A stretch of DNA of 64,000 nt from Sulfurimonas sp. GTDB lineage: Bacteria > Campylobacterota > Campylobacteria > Campylobacterales > Sulfurimonadaceae. Shown piece after piece: positions 8,429 to 17,260 of this stretch. Below the pieces are notes generated by a model. The model made no database searches and was not told the DNA's origin. It saw only the letters and a program-made list of their open reading frames with translations. The stretch is from positions 62,001 through 126,000 of the forward strand of contig JAOFSE010000004.1 in assembly GCA_028044295.1 (NCBI GenBank). The letters run 5' to 3'. The position numbers were made by a program, and so were the translations under genes. Each line of letters opens with the position of its first letter. The first letter of the stretch is position 1.

Positions 8429-9076
8429 TTACTCTTCTTCGTTATCTTCTGCTTTGTCGGCTTTTCTTGACTTTCTATTACGGTGACGGTTTTTCTTCTT
8501 TTTTTCTTTTGTTTTGTGAGTTGCATCTTTCTCATCAGATGGTGTAAAACCTTCTAAAAATTCTTGCTTTATTTCATTTTTTAGTCTCATTTCTATTACA
8601 CTAAGGTATCCCTCTTCCTCAGTTGACACAAAAGAGATCGACTCACCTACTTCATCAACTAAAATAAGACGACTAAAATAATCTTCATGTTCAGATGGAA
8701 GGTCATAGTTTATTATTGTTTCTATACCCTTAAGTTCTATAGATTGTAAGATTTTGTCCGTAGTTATAATTATGTTTATCTCGCCCTTGTTAAACTCATC
8801 TGCTGCTTTGTCTATCTGCTCTTTTCTATGGTTACCGTGAATGGCTGTAGCTAGTATCTCTTTTGAGTTTAGATATGTGCAAAGTTCATCGGCTCTTTTT
8901 TTACTTTTAGCCACAACTATACTTTGCTTCTTTTCATTACATGTAAGATACATCTCAAACATGGAAGGCTTGTCTTTTTGTTCAGCAAAATATACTACTT
9001 GCTTTGTACGTTTTCCAACATTGACATTATCATAATACTTTTTTTTACTATATTTTTTAGTCGTTTCTTCGGACAT
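8429..9076 (-). CDS. Isolated, degenerate DEAD-box helicase C-terminal domain with basic tail
   Basis: 215 residues. The middle part aligns by eye with the second RecA domain of RhlE/DEAD-box helicases: SIVVAKSKKRADEL (motif IV region), IITTDKILQSIELKG (motif V region) and INYDLPSEHEDYFSR. The expected motif VI, HRxGRxGR, is absent and replaced by a non-matching sequence (RLILVDEVGE). No N-terminal DEAD domain lies upstream. The last 40 residues are Lys/Arg-rich, as in RNA-binding tails. It probably cannot hydrolyse ATP alone and may bind RNA or a partner helicase. Its start overlaps the upstream small gene by 20 nt. Confidence 0.75.
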   Translation of the reverse strand: MSEETTKKYSKKKYYDNVNVGKRTKQVVYFAEQKDKPSMFEMYLTCNEKKQSIVVAKSKKRADELCTYLNSKEILATAIHGNHRKEQIDKAADEFNKGEINIIITTDKILQSIELKGIETIINYDLPSEHEDYFSRLILVDEVGESISFVSTEEEGYLSVIEMRLKNEIKQEFLEGFTPSDEKDATHKTKEKKKKNRHRNRKSRKADKAEDNEEE

Positions 9077-9257
9077 TTTCTTTTTTCCTTATTGTATCTA
9101 CGAGTAGTTTGAAAACTTTAGCCTCTGACATATTCATATCTAAGCTACTCTTTGGCTTTTGGGTTTTTATTTCTTTGATTGGTTCTATAGGTATCCAGTT
9201 TTTATCAGCATAAATATTTGTTGTTAAAAATAATAAAGTAAGTAAGATAGTTTTCAT
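9057..9257 (-). CDS. Small exported protein upstream of helicase-like gene
   Basis: 66 residues. It begins with a clear Sec signal peptide (MKTILLTLLFLTTNIYA, cleavage likely after the Ala) and continues as a short Lys-rich mature part of about 48 residues. It overlaps the start of the helicase-domain gene by 20 nt, which suggests translational coupling. No family recognised. Confidence 0.6.
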   Translation of the reverse strand: MKTILLTLLFLTTNIYADKNWIPIEPIKEIKTQKPKSSLDMNMSEAKVFKLLVDTIRKKENVRRND

Positions 9258-9310
9258 AATGACATCATATCTATATTGTACTTAACCTCTATTTTTTTAT
9301 ACTCTTTATG

Positions 9311-9316
9311 TATAAT
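9311..9316 (+). promoter_or_regulatory. Candidate extended -10 box TATAAT
   Basis: TATGTATAATG, 38 nt before the ATG at 9354, matches the strong extended -10 with poor -35 that is typical of epsilonproteobacterial sigma-70 promoters. Confidence 0.5.
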
Positions 9317-9353
9317 GCGTTAAATAATTAACCAGTATAAAAAGGAACAACAA

Positions 9354-9677
9354 ATGGCAATAGATAATTCACTATATGATTCACTAGAAAATGCGTATGT
9401 AAAGATACAAAGTTATTTAAACAACCGTCAACTTGGACGCGAGCATTCAGAAATGATAGTTAAGAATGAAGAACTAGGGGAGTTACTAGAAAGACTAGAT
9501 ATCGAAGCGATTGAAGAGCAACATAAAGATATAGATGCACTACATGCAATCTTAAATGACATCAAAGATGATTCTAAAAAAGTCATTGAAGACCTTAATG
9601 GCTCAGATACTACAGTGACTAATGTTGTAGCTGGACTCAATACAATATTTTCAAAAATAAATGAAGTAATTGTATAA
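9354..9677 (+). CDS. Helical hypothetical protein
   Basis: 107 residues, monocistronic. Its own -10-like box lies at 9311-9316, an AAGGA ribosome site precedes ATG 9354, and a strong terminator follows. The sequence is acidic and predicted to be almost entirely helical or coiled coil, with Leu/Ile heptads from about residue 45 to 100. No membrane segment or cysteines. The autonomous expression signals suggest a well-expressed protein. Family not recognised. Confidence 0.65.
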   Translation: MAIDNSLYDSLENAYVKIQSYLNNRQLGREHSEMIVKNEELGELLERLDIEAIEEQHKDIDALHAILNDIKDDSKKVIEDLNGSDTTVTNVVAGLNTIFSKINEVIV

Positions 9678-9688
9678 GTATACTTTTT

Positions 9689-9726
9689 AAAATTGTTGAG
9701 TAATAAAAATGCTCAACAATTTTTAC
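9689..9726 (+). terminator. Rho-independent terminator
   Basis: Perfect stem AAATTGTTGAG / CTCAACAATTT with an 11-nt loop, followed by a T run, just after the stop at 9677. The gene on the other side is convergent, so it may work in both directions. Confidence 0.8.
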
Positions 9727-9728
9727 TG

Positions 9729-11153
9729 TTAGTTTGAGTACTTAGCTTTTTTCATAATATTTTTTATCATACTTCTAAAAACAAAATAATGTGCAGGAAC
9801 TAAACAATACCAATACAGTCTTCCTAATACGCCTTTTGGATAAAAATATGCAGATTGAATAAATTTGTCACCTTCTATTTTAAATTCAAGCCATGCAGTC
9901 CCTGGAAGTTTCATTTGGGCTAAAAGTAATAATCTCTCATTCTCTTTTATATCAACAACTTGCCAAAAATCTAAACTATCGCCAATTCGCAGTTCCTTTT
10001 CCATCCTTCTACCACGATGCAAACCAACTCCTCCTATCATTTTATCTATCATTCCTCTTAATTTCCATAAAAAGCTATATGCGAACCATCCGTTCTCTCC
10101 ACCTATACTCATAAAGGTTTTAAATACTTTTTTAGAGGTAATTTCATTCAAGTTCTCTAGCTTCCTATCTACAAAGATAGCATCAGATATTTCATGTTGA
10201 TGATCTTTGTCCCATGTAACTCCCCAGCTATCACTCCACCTACTTACTACTTGGTTACTTTTAATTTCTGAGATTGCTTTCTTAACAGAATCTTCATAAG
10301 ATAAAGGATTGATATGTGGATAATATTTTTTAGCATTATCATTTTGAATTGTTACTTCAGACTTTAATCCTTCTATCAAGGCTTTAGCAACTATAAAAGG
10401 AACTGGAGTAAATATATTAAGCCAATAAGATGATAAACCTATCGATAAAAAAGGAACAGGTATTATAAATCTCTTTAAGCCTAAAACATTTGCTGTTTTA
10501 ATCATCATCTCTTTATAGCTCAATTCTTCACTGCCAATATCAACTGTAATATTTTCTTTAATAGCTATTGATAAAGACTCATATAGATAAGACAATACAT
10601 CATCTACGGAAATTGGCTGTGCTTTTGTATCAACCCATTTTGGAGTTGTCATAATTGGAAGTTTTTCTGTTAGGTTTCTAATAATTTCAAAGCTTGTACT
10701 TCCAGAGCCTATTATAACCCCAGCTCTAATCCAAATAGTTTGAACTTCATTACATGAACTTAACACTTCACCAGTTTCAATTCTACTCAGAAGATGTTCA
10801 CTAGTGTTTTCATTTTTTACACCAAGACCACCCAAATAAATAACTCTTTTAACTCCACACTCTTTGGCAATATCTATAAAGTTTTGTGCTGATGTTTTGT
10901 CTAAATCTTTATAATTTTTTTTATTTAGTGAATGAATTAAGTAATAAGCTACATCTATATCTTTAAGAGCTAATTTTAGTTTTTCTCTATCAAAGGTATC
11001 ACCTTCAAATACATCTATGTCTTTTGATATATTTGAGGAAAGAGCCTTTTTATTTCTTACAAAAAGTCTCAATTCAATACTTTTATCTTGCAAAATCATA
11101 TATTTTAATCGTCTACCAATATAGCCAGTAGAACCAGTTAAAAGCACTTTCAT
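9729..11153 (-). CDS. SDR-type NAD(P)-binding protein with DUF2867 domain
   Basis: 474 residues. The N-terminal Rossmann motif GSTGYIGRR at residues 7-15 and YLGGLG mark an atypical short-chain dehydrogenase (NmrA/UDP-sugar-epimerase-like). The C-terminal 150 residues, with FWQVVDIKENERLLL and later the LPGTAWLEFKI segment, fit DUF2867, commonly fused to such Rossmann domains. Substrate and pathway are unknown. Monocistronic, convergent with the helical protein gene. Confidence 0.85.
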   Translation of the reverse strand: MKVLLTGSTGYIGRRLKYMILQDKSIELRLFVRNKKALSSNISKDIDVFEGDTFDREKLKLALKDIDVAYYLIHSLNKKNYKDLDKTSAQNFIDIAKECGVKRVIYLGGLGVKNENTSEHLLSRIETGEVLSSCNEVQTIWIRAGVIIGSGSTSFEIIRNLTEKLPIMTTPKWVDTKAQPISVDDVLSYLYESLSIAIKENITVDIGSEELSYKEMMIKTANVLGLKRFIIPVPFLSIGLSSYWLNIFTPVPFIVAKALIEGLKSEVTIQNDNAKKYYPHINPLSYEDSVKKAISEIKSNQVVSRWSDSWGVTWDKDHQHEISDAIFVDRKLENLNEITSKKVFKTFMSIGGENGWFAYSFLWKLRGMIDKMIGGVGLHRGRRMEKELRIGDSLDFWQVVDIKENERLLLLAQMKLPGTAWLEFKIEGDKFIQSAYFYPKGVLGRLYWYCLVPAHYFVFRSMIKNIMKKAKYSN

Positions 11154-11280
11154 ATATTAGCCTTGTATATAGAATATAATAAATTCTAATACAATAATCG
11201 TTAATTATTTATTTCATAAGTAAAGTATCTCTTCATCTTAATAAAAACAATGGTTTCATATAAAATCAATTATAAAGTCT

Positions 11281-11754
11281 TTACTTGTGGGAAATACTTT
11301 TATTGAGTAGTTCTCCATCAACACCCATCTTATAAGCTGCACCAAACCCAAGTACCAGACTTCTTTCTTGTGGGGAAATTTTTATTATTTTAAAATCTTT
11401 CATTGATCGTAAAAAGCTAAGCTTGTCGCCGTATCTTTCATCAAAAAGTTTAAAAATCTTCTCTTCATTCTCTTCAACTTCGCAAACAGCACTAAAGTAA
11501 AGTCTTTTCCTTGCATATATATGTTCTGCTGTTGCCTCATCTTCTATGATTAGTATATGTGCTTTTTTAGTCTCTTGCATATTTGTAAAATGAGGAAGAT
11601 TAGAACTTACACTAACATAATAATCCTCTTCTATCTTAACAAATGGAGCATAATTTGTGAGTGGCTCGTTGTGTGTACTAGTTGATGAAATAATTAAACT
11701 AAATTTATCTTTATCAAAATTTTTAAACTCTTCTACAATCTGTTCATTTTCCAT
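11281..11754 (-). CDS. HugZ-like pyridoxamine 5'-phosphate oxidase-fold protein
   Basis: 157 residues of the split-barrel flavin-binding fold. The N-terminal strand block (SLIISSTSTHNEPLTNYAPF) and the C-terminal SLVLGFGAAYKM resemble HugZ/ChuZ haem-degrading proteins of Helicobacter and Campylobacter. It is shorter than canonical HugZ (about 250 residues), lacking the extra domain. Haem or flavin binding is plausible, but no enzyme activity can be deduced. ATG 11754 follows an AAGGA site. It lies between two unrelated genes. Confidence 0.7.
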   Translation of the reverse strand: MENEQIVEEFKNFDKDKFSLIISSTSTHNEPLTNYAPFVKIEEDYYVSVSSNLPHFTNMQETKKAHILIIEDEATAEHIYARKRLYFSAVCEVEENEEKIFKLFDERYGDKLSFLRSMKDFKIIKISPQERSLVLGFGAAYKMGVDGELLNKSISHK

Positions 11755-11859
11755 AATAATCCTTATTTTAATTTTGATATTATATATAAATTAAGCAATT
11801 TATTTGTTATAAAGTTAGTTGAGATATAAGTTATTATATTTCTAAAATAAGGAAGATAT

Positions 11860-13569
11860 ATGCAAGAGCTTAAACAAACTTCTCAGACTATAAATAGACT
11901 CGAAGATTTAGCAAAGTTAGCGAACTACTCACTGATAGATACGTTAAGTCCTGACCCTAGTTCTAAAGAAAATGGTATAGACCACTCACCTCGAGAAGTG
12001 TTTAGTGGACACTATGTTCCAGTAAACCCTACCCCCATCGATGCTCCAGTTTATATTGCACATAGTAAAACCTTTTTTAAAGAACTTGGCTTCTCTGATA
12101 GTTTAGCAACATCTCAAGATTTTATGAGAATGTTCTCAGGTGATACATCCCAGCTGCCAGAACCATTACGTCGTACTGGTTGGGCAACAGGATATGCACT
12201 CTCTATCTACGGTACAGAGTACTATGACCAGTGTCCTTTCAAAACAGGAAATGGATATGGTGATGGTCGAGCTGTATCTATACTTGAGGCTGTCCTAAAT
12301 GGTAAGCGTTGGGAAATGCAGCTTAAAGGTGGTGGTAGAACACCTTATTGTCGTGGAGCAGATGGCCGCGCAGTACTTCGTTCAAGTATTAGGGAGTTTT
12401 TAGCACAAGAGCACATGCATGCTCTTGGAATTCCTTCATCACGTTCTTTGAGTTTGTATGTGTCACAAACAGAAACAGTTAGACGACCATGGTTTAGAAA
12501 TGGGTCATATTCTAGAGATCCAGAAGTCATGATAGAAGAAGCTGCTGCCATTACAACTCGTGTTGCTCCCTCTTTTCTTCGTGTAGGTCAGCTTGAACTT
12601 TTTGCTCGTCGTGCACGTAAAAATGAACACCCCAAAGCTCTCCAAGAACTTGAAATGATTGTTTTACACTTAATTGAACGTGAATACAGTGATGTAATTG
12701 ACAGCACTTTAACTACCCAAGAAAAAGTGCTGTTACTAGCTCGTGAGTTTCGCTCTCGTCTAACTTCACTTATAGCTAACTGGATTCGTGTTGGCTACTG
12801 TCAAGGAAACTTTAATGGTGATAACTGTGCAGCAGGAGGTTTTACACTTGATTATGGCCCATTTGGTTTTATGGATATGTTCGACCCTAAGTATCAGCCA
12901 TGGACGGGTGGTGGAGTTCACTTCTCATTTTTAAACCAGCCTCAAGCAGCCGAGCGTAACTTTCTTATGTTTTGTAAAGCATTACAGCCCTTACTTCAGT
13001 CACATGAGGACGAGCTTCTAGAACTTGAAAAGATACTGCGTAACTTCGCTAATGTCATGCAAGAAAAAATGATAAAGATGTGGACTTCGAAATTAGGTCT
13101 GCAAACTTTTAATCCAGCTCTATTTAATGAACTAATAACGTTAATGATGGAAACTTCTGTAGATTACACCATCTTTTTTCGTGAGCTCTCTAGTCTACCA
13201 GAAGATATCTCTGCTCTTGCAGAAAGTTTTTATGGTGATTCTGTTTATGATGAAAAGCTAATGAAAAGATGGACTAAATGGCTACACATGTGGATGTCAT
13301 TTGTGGACCTAAGTACACAAGAATCTCGCGCAGATCTCTCTCAAAAGATGAAACAAGTCAATCCAAAATATACTCTACGAGAGTGGTTTTTAGTTCCTGC
13401 TTATAAAGAAGCTCAAAAAGGGGATTATACACTTATCAGAGAGTTACAAGAAGTTATGACAGACCCATATGCTGAGCAATCTTCTGAAGTGGAGAAAAAA
13501 TACTATAGAGAAAAACCTTCTGAATTTTTTGAAATTGCTGGGATATCTCACATTACCTGCTCTTCATAA
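11860..13569 (+). CDS. selO: Protein adenylyltransferase SelO (YdiU family)
   Basis: 569 residues, a pseudokinase-fold enzyme that transfers AMP from ATP to proteins. Family blocks visible: [28 protein letters not shown], the metal/catalytic NGDN segment, and [10 protein letters not shown]. The C-terminus ends in Thr-Cys-Ser-Ser (C567), matching the position where eukaryotic homologues carry selenocysteine; the codon here is TGC, so it is cysteine. A local departure is the sequence just before NGDN, which reads CQGNF where many bacterial homologues have a His-Gly segment. Monocistronic with AAGGA upstream of the ATG. Confidence 0.93.
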   Translation: MQELKQTSQTINRLEDLAKLANYSLIDTLSPDPSSKENGIDHSPREVFSGHYVPVNPTPIDAPVYIAHSKTFFKELGFSDSLATSQDFMRMFSGDTSQLPEPLRRTGWATGYALSIYGTEYYDQCPFKTGNGYGDGRAVSILEAVLNGKRWEMQLKGGGRTPYCRGADGRAVLRSSIREFLAQEHMHALGIPSSRSLSLYVSQTETVRRPWFRNGSYSRDPEVMIEEAAAITTRVAPSFLRVGQLELFARRARKNEHPKALQELEMIVLHLIEREYSDVIDSTLTTQEKVLLLAREFRSRLTSLIANWIRVGYCQGNFNGDNCAAGGFTLDYGPFGFMDMFDPKYQPWTGGGVHFSFLNQPQAAERNFLMFCKALQPLLQSHEDELLELEKILRNFANVMQEKMIKMWTSKLGLQTFNPALFNELITLMMETSVDYTIFFRELSSLPEDISALAESFYGDSVYDEKLMKRWTKWLHMWMSFVDLSTQESRADLSQKMKQVNPKYTLREWFLVPAYKEAQKGDYTLIRELQEVMTDPYAEQSSEVEKKYYREKPSEFFEIAGISHITCSS

Positions 13570-13601
13570 GAAATATGAAAAGCAATGTTCTTGCTTGTAG
13601 T

Positions 13602-14012
13602 CTATTTACTATAGTACTCAATATTAGTTTTTAGTCTATAAGCATCTTTGTGATTTAAGTTTAAAGTCACATCTTCATTATGATTGTTACAGAAAAAGTT
13701 TACTGTTTTTTGAGTAGAGTCTAGATTACTTATTGTACTATACTCATATGTCTTATTGTTATAAACAAGCTTGTCAGAAGATATAATTAATTCTTTCCCA
13801 AAAAACTGGTTACTAAAGAGTTTGACTAACTCCCACATAGGAATAAGAGCAAATAAAACCACCGAAGTTAAACCGATAGCAATTGCTATATTTGAAATTT
13901 CTACAGTTATTAAATATCCTAGTAAAAGAAGAACTAAAAAAACAACACAGTTGGCTGTTTTTCCGGACCTATCACATATTATTGATGTGTAAAAATCATT
14001 CCCATTATTCAT
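13602..14012 (-). CDS. Hypothetical membrane protein
   Basis: 136 residues. Two hydrophobic segments (about residues 20-45 and 45-65) are followed by a hydrophilic C-terminal domain with beta-like character (LIISSDKLVYNNKTYEYSTI), reminiscent of bacterial PH-like or YcxB-type domains. No family firmly recognised. Convergent with selO. The upstream 240 bases to 14251 are very AT-rich and hold no gene. Confidence 0.6.
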   Translation of the reverse strand: MNNGNDFYTSIICDRSGKTANCVVFLVLLLLGYLITVEISNIAIAIGLTSVVLFALIPMWELVKLFSNQFFGKELIISSDKLVYNNKTYEYSTISNLDSTQKTVNFFCNNHNEDVTLNLNHKDAYRLKTNIEYYSK

Positions 14013-14251
14013 ATTATATTAGCCTTATAATTTATTTATTTTATTATAGTCAAAATATTTCAAATAAAAAAAAATTATAGTTAAAAATATAAATATATAA
14101 AAATATATTATACTAATAGTGTAAAAATGATACAAAGCATATTCAAAGTTAATTTCACCTACTAATATTTCATTATCACAAGAAGGTTACCTTAATAGAT
14201 AACACATTTTAAACTGATACAATACGTACAAAAAAACTTGGAGCTAGAATT

Positions 14252-14539
14252 ATGAGTATATCTTTAACGCAGGCATTTCATTTTGTTACAAAACCATTAG
14301 TTATATTTTTAAGTATCATACTTATAGGTTTTATCTATTTTGTTATCGATATTTCTAATAACCTTGATAGAACTAAACTATATATCCAATCCCTAAAAGA
14401 TAGTGGTATAGAGTGTAATAAATATCAAACAAGAAGCTTACATAGACAAGTGATTTATTATCAGTGTGACAATGGCGAAACAATTGAGCCTTGGTCATTA
14501 ACAGATGCACAACATCTAAAGATGGAACAATTTAAATAA
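14252..14539 (+). CDS. Small membrane-anchored hypothetical protein
   Basis: 95 residues. An N-terminal hydrophobic helix at about residues 12-34 is followed by a periplasmic-type domain with two cysteines (ECNKY and YQCDNG) that could form a disulfide. The ATG is preceded by TTGGAGC. The haem gene 26 nt downstream is probably co-transcribed. Family not recognised. Confidence 0.6.
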   Translation: MSISLTQAFHFVTKPLVIFLSIILIGFIYFVIDISNNLDRTKLYIQSLKDSGIECNKYQTRSLHRQVIYYQCDNGETIEPWSLTDAQHLKMEQFK

Positions 14540-14564
14540 ATCTAGCAGTTACAAAAGGTTATAT

Positions 14565-15599
14565 ATGAGAATTCCAGCACAATCACATCAAGCTCAAGAA
14601 GCACTGACTTTAGTTGAAGAACTACAGTCTTACTTTGCAGAGAAACTTAACCAAGTGTCGATGACATTAGGTTCAAACTTTCCTTTTGAAGAAGTGGAGT
14701 GGATGCGTGATTCGGGAAAACATGGAGGTGGAACGCGTTACGAGGCTAGAGACAATACTTTATTTAATTGTGGTTCCATAAATGTATCACAAGTGCACTA
14801 TGATGATAATCCCGAGAAAAAGCTAGGGTCTGCTACTGCAATATCAACTATTATCCATCCTTTAAATCCAAATGTTCCTTCAATGCATATGCATATATCA
14901 TGGACCCAGATGCGAGATTCTTCAGGATACTGGCGTATTATGGCTGATTTAAATCCATCTATTAAAAATGAAGATGATAAAAAAACATTTGATACAATGC
15001 TAAAAAACTCATCTTATTCTTACTACGAAGAAGCTTCTGCACAAGGAGATAAATACTTTACTATCCCTGTTTTAAATCGTACACGGGGAGTCAGTCACTT
15101 TTACCTTGAAAATTTTTCAACAGGAGACTTTCAAGCTGATTATACTTTTGCTAAAGATATAGGTAAGAATATAATTGAAACATATACTCAAATCATTACA
15201 CATGCAATAACTCAAAATTCAGACAGTACTCAACAACAAAAAGATGAGCAACTAGCTTACCATACACTCTACCTTTTTCAAGTACTAACACTTGACCGTG
15301 GTACAACATCAGGTTTACTTGTTCATGACCAAAATGATGTTGGGATTATGGGTTCAATTCCATCTTTTGTAAATAGAGAGCTATTAAAGTCATGGACAAC
15401 TAAGATGACTCAGCCTCAAGATAAGTTAGTAGAAGACTTACTTCAAGCTTTACCTGAACAAAATCCAACTCCTGTCTCTGCTGATACAAAGAAGAAACTA
15501 GCAAGTGCAGTTCGTAAACACTACAAAAAATATCCTGAAGCTCTAAGTATGCAAGCAAGTGGAGAGATAATTCCTCCAACTGTAGATAACCATAGTTAA
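14565..15599 (+). CDS. hemF: Oxygen-dependent coproporphyrinogen III oxidase, HemF type
   Basis: 344 residues. HemF converts coproporphyrinogen III to protoporphyrinogen IX using O2 in haem synthesis. Recognisable blocks are the Gly-rich GGGTRYE, IHPLNPNVPSMHMHIS with the active-site His region, YWRIMADLNPS, the RGVSHFYLE segment, and LTLDRGTTSGLL near the C-terminus. It diverges from the classic enterobacterial form (DLTPYY-type sequences are changed) and carries about 40 extra residues. AAAGG lies about 8 nt before the ATG. Many Campylobacterota use the anaerobic HemN instead, so this gene suggests aerobic or microaerobic haem synthesis. Confidence 0.82.
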   Translation: MRIPAQSHQAQEALTLVEELQSYFAEKLNQVSMTLGSNFPFEEVEWMRDSGKHGGGTRYEARDNTLFNCGSINVSQVHYDDNPEKKLGSATAISTIIHPLNPNVPSMHMHISWTQMRDSSGYWRIMADLNPSIKNEDDKKTFDTMLKNSSYSYYEEASAQGDKYFTIPVLNRTRGVSHFYLENFSTGDFQADYTFAKDIGKNIIETYTQIITHAITQNSDSTQQQKDEQLAYHTLYLFQVLTLDRGTTSGLLVHDQNDVGIMGSIPSFVNRELLKSWTTKMTQPQDKLVEDLLQALPEQNPTPVSADTKKKLASAVRKHYKKYPEALSMQASGEIIPPTVDNHS

Positions 15600-15679
15600 A
15601 AAGACTAGATTCTGAGCGATTCTTACACCCAGTCACTTCGTTAATCATAAAAATGGAATGCCCAATCGTAATTTATTTT

Positions 15680-15901
15680 CTAAAGCTTGCTGTCAAACCA
15701 TTTTTGTAAGTCTTTTCCATACTTATACTCTGACAATTCAAAGGTTTCTATACCCGTACTAAGATACTCATCATAAAGTATATCTACAGATATAGTTAAT
15801 GTTTTTTTCTCATGCTTAAGCCAGTTTTGTAAGAGTATAACAAAGTCACTTTTTCTATCTTGCCAATACTTTCTTCTCAATTCAATTTTTGATTTTTCCA
15901 T
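15680..15901 (-). CDS. Hypothetical protein, 73 residues
   Basis: A small soluble protein rich in charged and aromatic residues (RRKYWQDRKSDF, then the NWLKHEKK segment). It is encoded 16 nt downstream of the rhodanese gene on the same strand and is probably co-transcribed. No motif recognised. Confidence 0.55.
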   Translation of the reverse strand: MEKSKIELRRKYWQDRKSDFVILLQNWLKHEKKTLTISVDILYDEYLSTGIETFELSEYKYGKDLQKWFDSKL

Positions 15902-15917
15902 AGTCTCTTTCCGATAA

Positions 15918-16280
15918 TCATATAGTTTTAAAACCTTTATCTAACCAGCCCCAATTAATGCCGCCATCTAATTCATAAACATTTGTATACTTAAGCTGTA
16001 AAGCAAGTAACCTAGCAACTGCTTTTGTTTTTCTTGCATGAGCACAGACTAAGATAAAAGGTTGTTCTTTATCTATAATAATTTGAGTAAATGCTTCTAA
16101 GAAAGCATCAGCGTCATACCCACCTTCTTCATCAAAAAATGTGATCTTATGACTTCCTTCAATAACTCCATAGTATTCCCACTCATCAGCTCTTCTGATG
16201 TCAATTATTTTATATCCTTGCTCCACTTTCTCATTAAATTCATCTGCGGAGAGAGAGATAAAAGGCCCATCATCTAACAT
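15918..16280 (-). CDS. Single-domain rhodanese-like protein
   Basis: 120 residues from the second ATG at 16280, chosen because AAGGA lies 5 nt before it; the ATG at 16286 overlaps that site. The rhodanese fold is seen in YKIIDIRRADEWEYYG near the N-terminus and the active-site loop LVCAHARKT with the catalytic Cys. The C-terminal YELDGGINWGW is typical. Such proteins carry persulfide sulfur; the substrate is unknown. Cytosolic, with no signal peptide. Confidence 0.85.
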   Translation of the reverse strand: MLDDGPFISLSADEFNEKVEQGYKIIDIRRADEWEYYGVIEGSHKITFFDEEGGYDADAFLEAFTQIIIDKEQPFILVCAHARKTKAVARLLALQLKYTNVYELDGGINWGWLDKGFKTI

Positions 16281-16536
16281 TAACATCCTTATTTCAATAG
16301 TTTAATTAGTAAACGAATTTTAGGTAACTAATACAAAATATTTCTGTTCTTTGTTAATATAATATATAAACTAAAGAGTATCATAAGAGTAAGATATTTA
16401 AATAAAAAAATTAATTTTAAAATTATTTGACAGTTTGGTAAATTGGAAGTGAATCAGTGTATTCTCAGATACTAAGAAAATTTTATTTATTATTACAAAT
16501 GTTTTTTTAGTTTATAGAAATTTTAATTTTTAGTTG

Positions 16537-16542
16537 TATAAT
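16537..16542 (+). promoter_or_regulatory. Candidate extended -10 box TATAAT
   Basis: TTGTATAATG about 30 nt before the ATG of the lysine-rich gene at 16573, in a 286-base AT-rich gap (16287-16572) that otherwise holds no gene. Confidence 0.55.
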
Positions 16543-16572
16543 GATTTATAGTTATAAATAAAAGGACTCAAC

Positions 16573-16788
16573 ATGGCGAAAAAAGAAGAAGAAAAGAAAG
16601 CTAAGAAGCTTGCTAAAAAATTAGCAAAAAAAGCTGAGAAGAAGCAAGAGAAAAAGAAAAAGACTAAGAAGAAAAAAGCTAAAAAAGAGGCTCAAAAAAA
16701 GCTCAAAGCAAAACTAAATAAGAAGAAAAAAGAGAAGAAAAAAGCTAAAGCTAAAAAGAAGCAAAAGGCTGAGAAAAAAAATAAATAA
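16573..16788 (+). CDS. Extremely lysine-rich small protein
   Basis: 71 residues made almost only of Lys, Ala, Glu and Gln with a few Leu and Thr. Its composition resembles the C-terminal tail of histone H1-like or other nucleic-acid-coating proteins. It has its own good promoter-like box and an AAAGGA ribosome site 8 nt before the ATG, so it looks expressed rather than a low-complexity accident. No globular domain. A nucleoid- or RNA-binding role is inference from composition only. Confidence 0.65.
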   Translation: MAKKEEEKKAKKLAKKLAKKAEKKQEKKKKTKKKKAKKEAQKKLKAKLNKKKKEKKKAKAKKKQKAEKKNK

Positions 16789-16803
16789 TATTTTACAAAT
16801 CAT

Positions 16804-16841
16804 TGGTTTTGAAATTTTTTTATAATGAAAGTTCAAAACCA
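16804..16841 (+). terminator. Possible hairpin terminator after lysine-rich gene
   Basis: Ten-base stem TGGTTTTGAA / TTCAAAACCA with an 18-nt T-rich loop, 16 nt after the stop. No T run follows the stem, so it is a weak terminator candidate. Confidence 0.35.
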
Positions 16842-17071
16842 CACTATTTAATATATCAGAGGTTGAGACATAATAGTCTCACTAAGTAAAAGTATAAGTC
16901 TTAAATCTCTACATTAACTGTAATATTAATGTATCATTTGATGCAAAATGGTGACAGTAGTTTTTATACAATCACATTACTAATTTTTGAGAATATTTCA
17001 TCCAGTATACTAACTGCAGTAGAAAAAGAGTAAACAGTATCATTAAGGTATTCAACAATTTAGTTTGAAAC

Positions 17072-17260
17072 TTATAAAATTCCAAAAACTACAGATTGTT
17101 GAACTTTTGTACAGCCATTCCTAAATAAACCTTTGCTTACTCCTGATATACCATAGTTTAGAAGGTGTTTTATGCACCCATTTTTGCAATTCAATAAATA
17201 ATATTTGTACTGTAAAATATATTGACATACACAACAATTAGTTGTATATCCTTGCTTCAT
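17072..17260 (-). CDS. Possible small cysteine-rich protein
   Basis: 62 residues with six cysteines (three in CCVC near the N-terminus). The ATG at 17260 directly follows the stop codon of the lipoprotein gene (TAAATG), which fits translational coupling, but there is no separate ribosome site and no recognised family. It could be chance. No other gene lies between it and the lysine-rich gene. Confidence 0.3.
   Translation of the reverse strand: MKQGYTTNCCVCQYILQYKYYLLNCKNGCIKHLLNYGISGVSKGLFRNGCTKVQQSVVFGIL

Noticed and set aside
13540-13569. Possible selenocysteine at the SelO C-terminus
   Set aside because: The codon is TGC (Cys), followed by TCT TCA TAA; no TGA is involved.
16573-16788. 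Repeated AAG/AAA-rich DNA as a CRISPR or tandem-repeat array
   Set aside because: The units are lysine codons of an open reading frame with a start, ribosome site and stop; there are no spacers.
16864-16881. Hairpin TGAGAC/GTCTCA as a terminator or small RNA
   Set aside because: Short stem without a T run or promoter; not enough to call.
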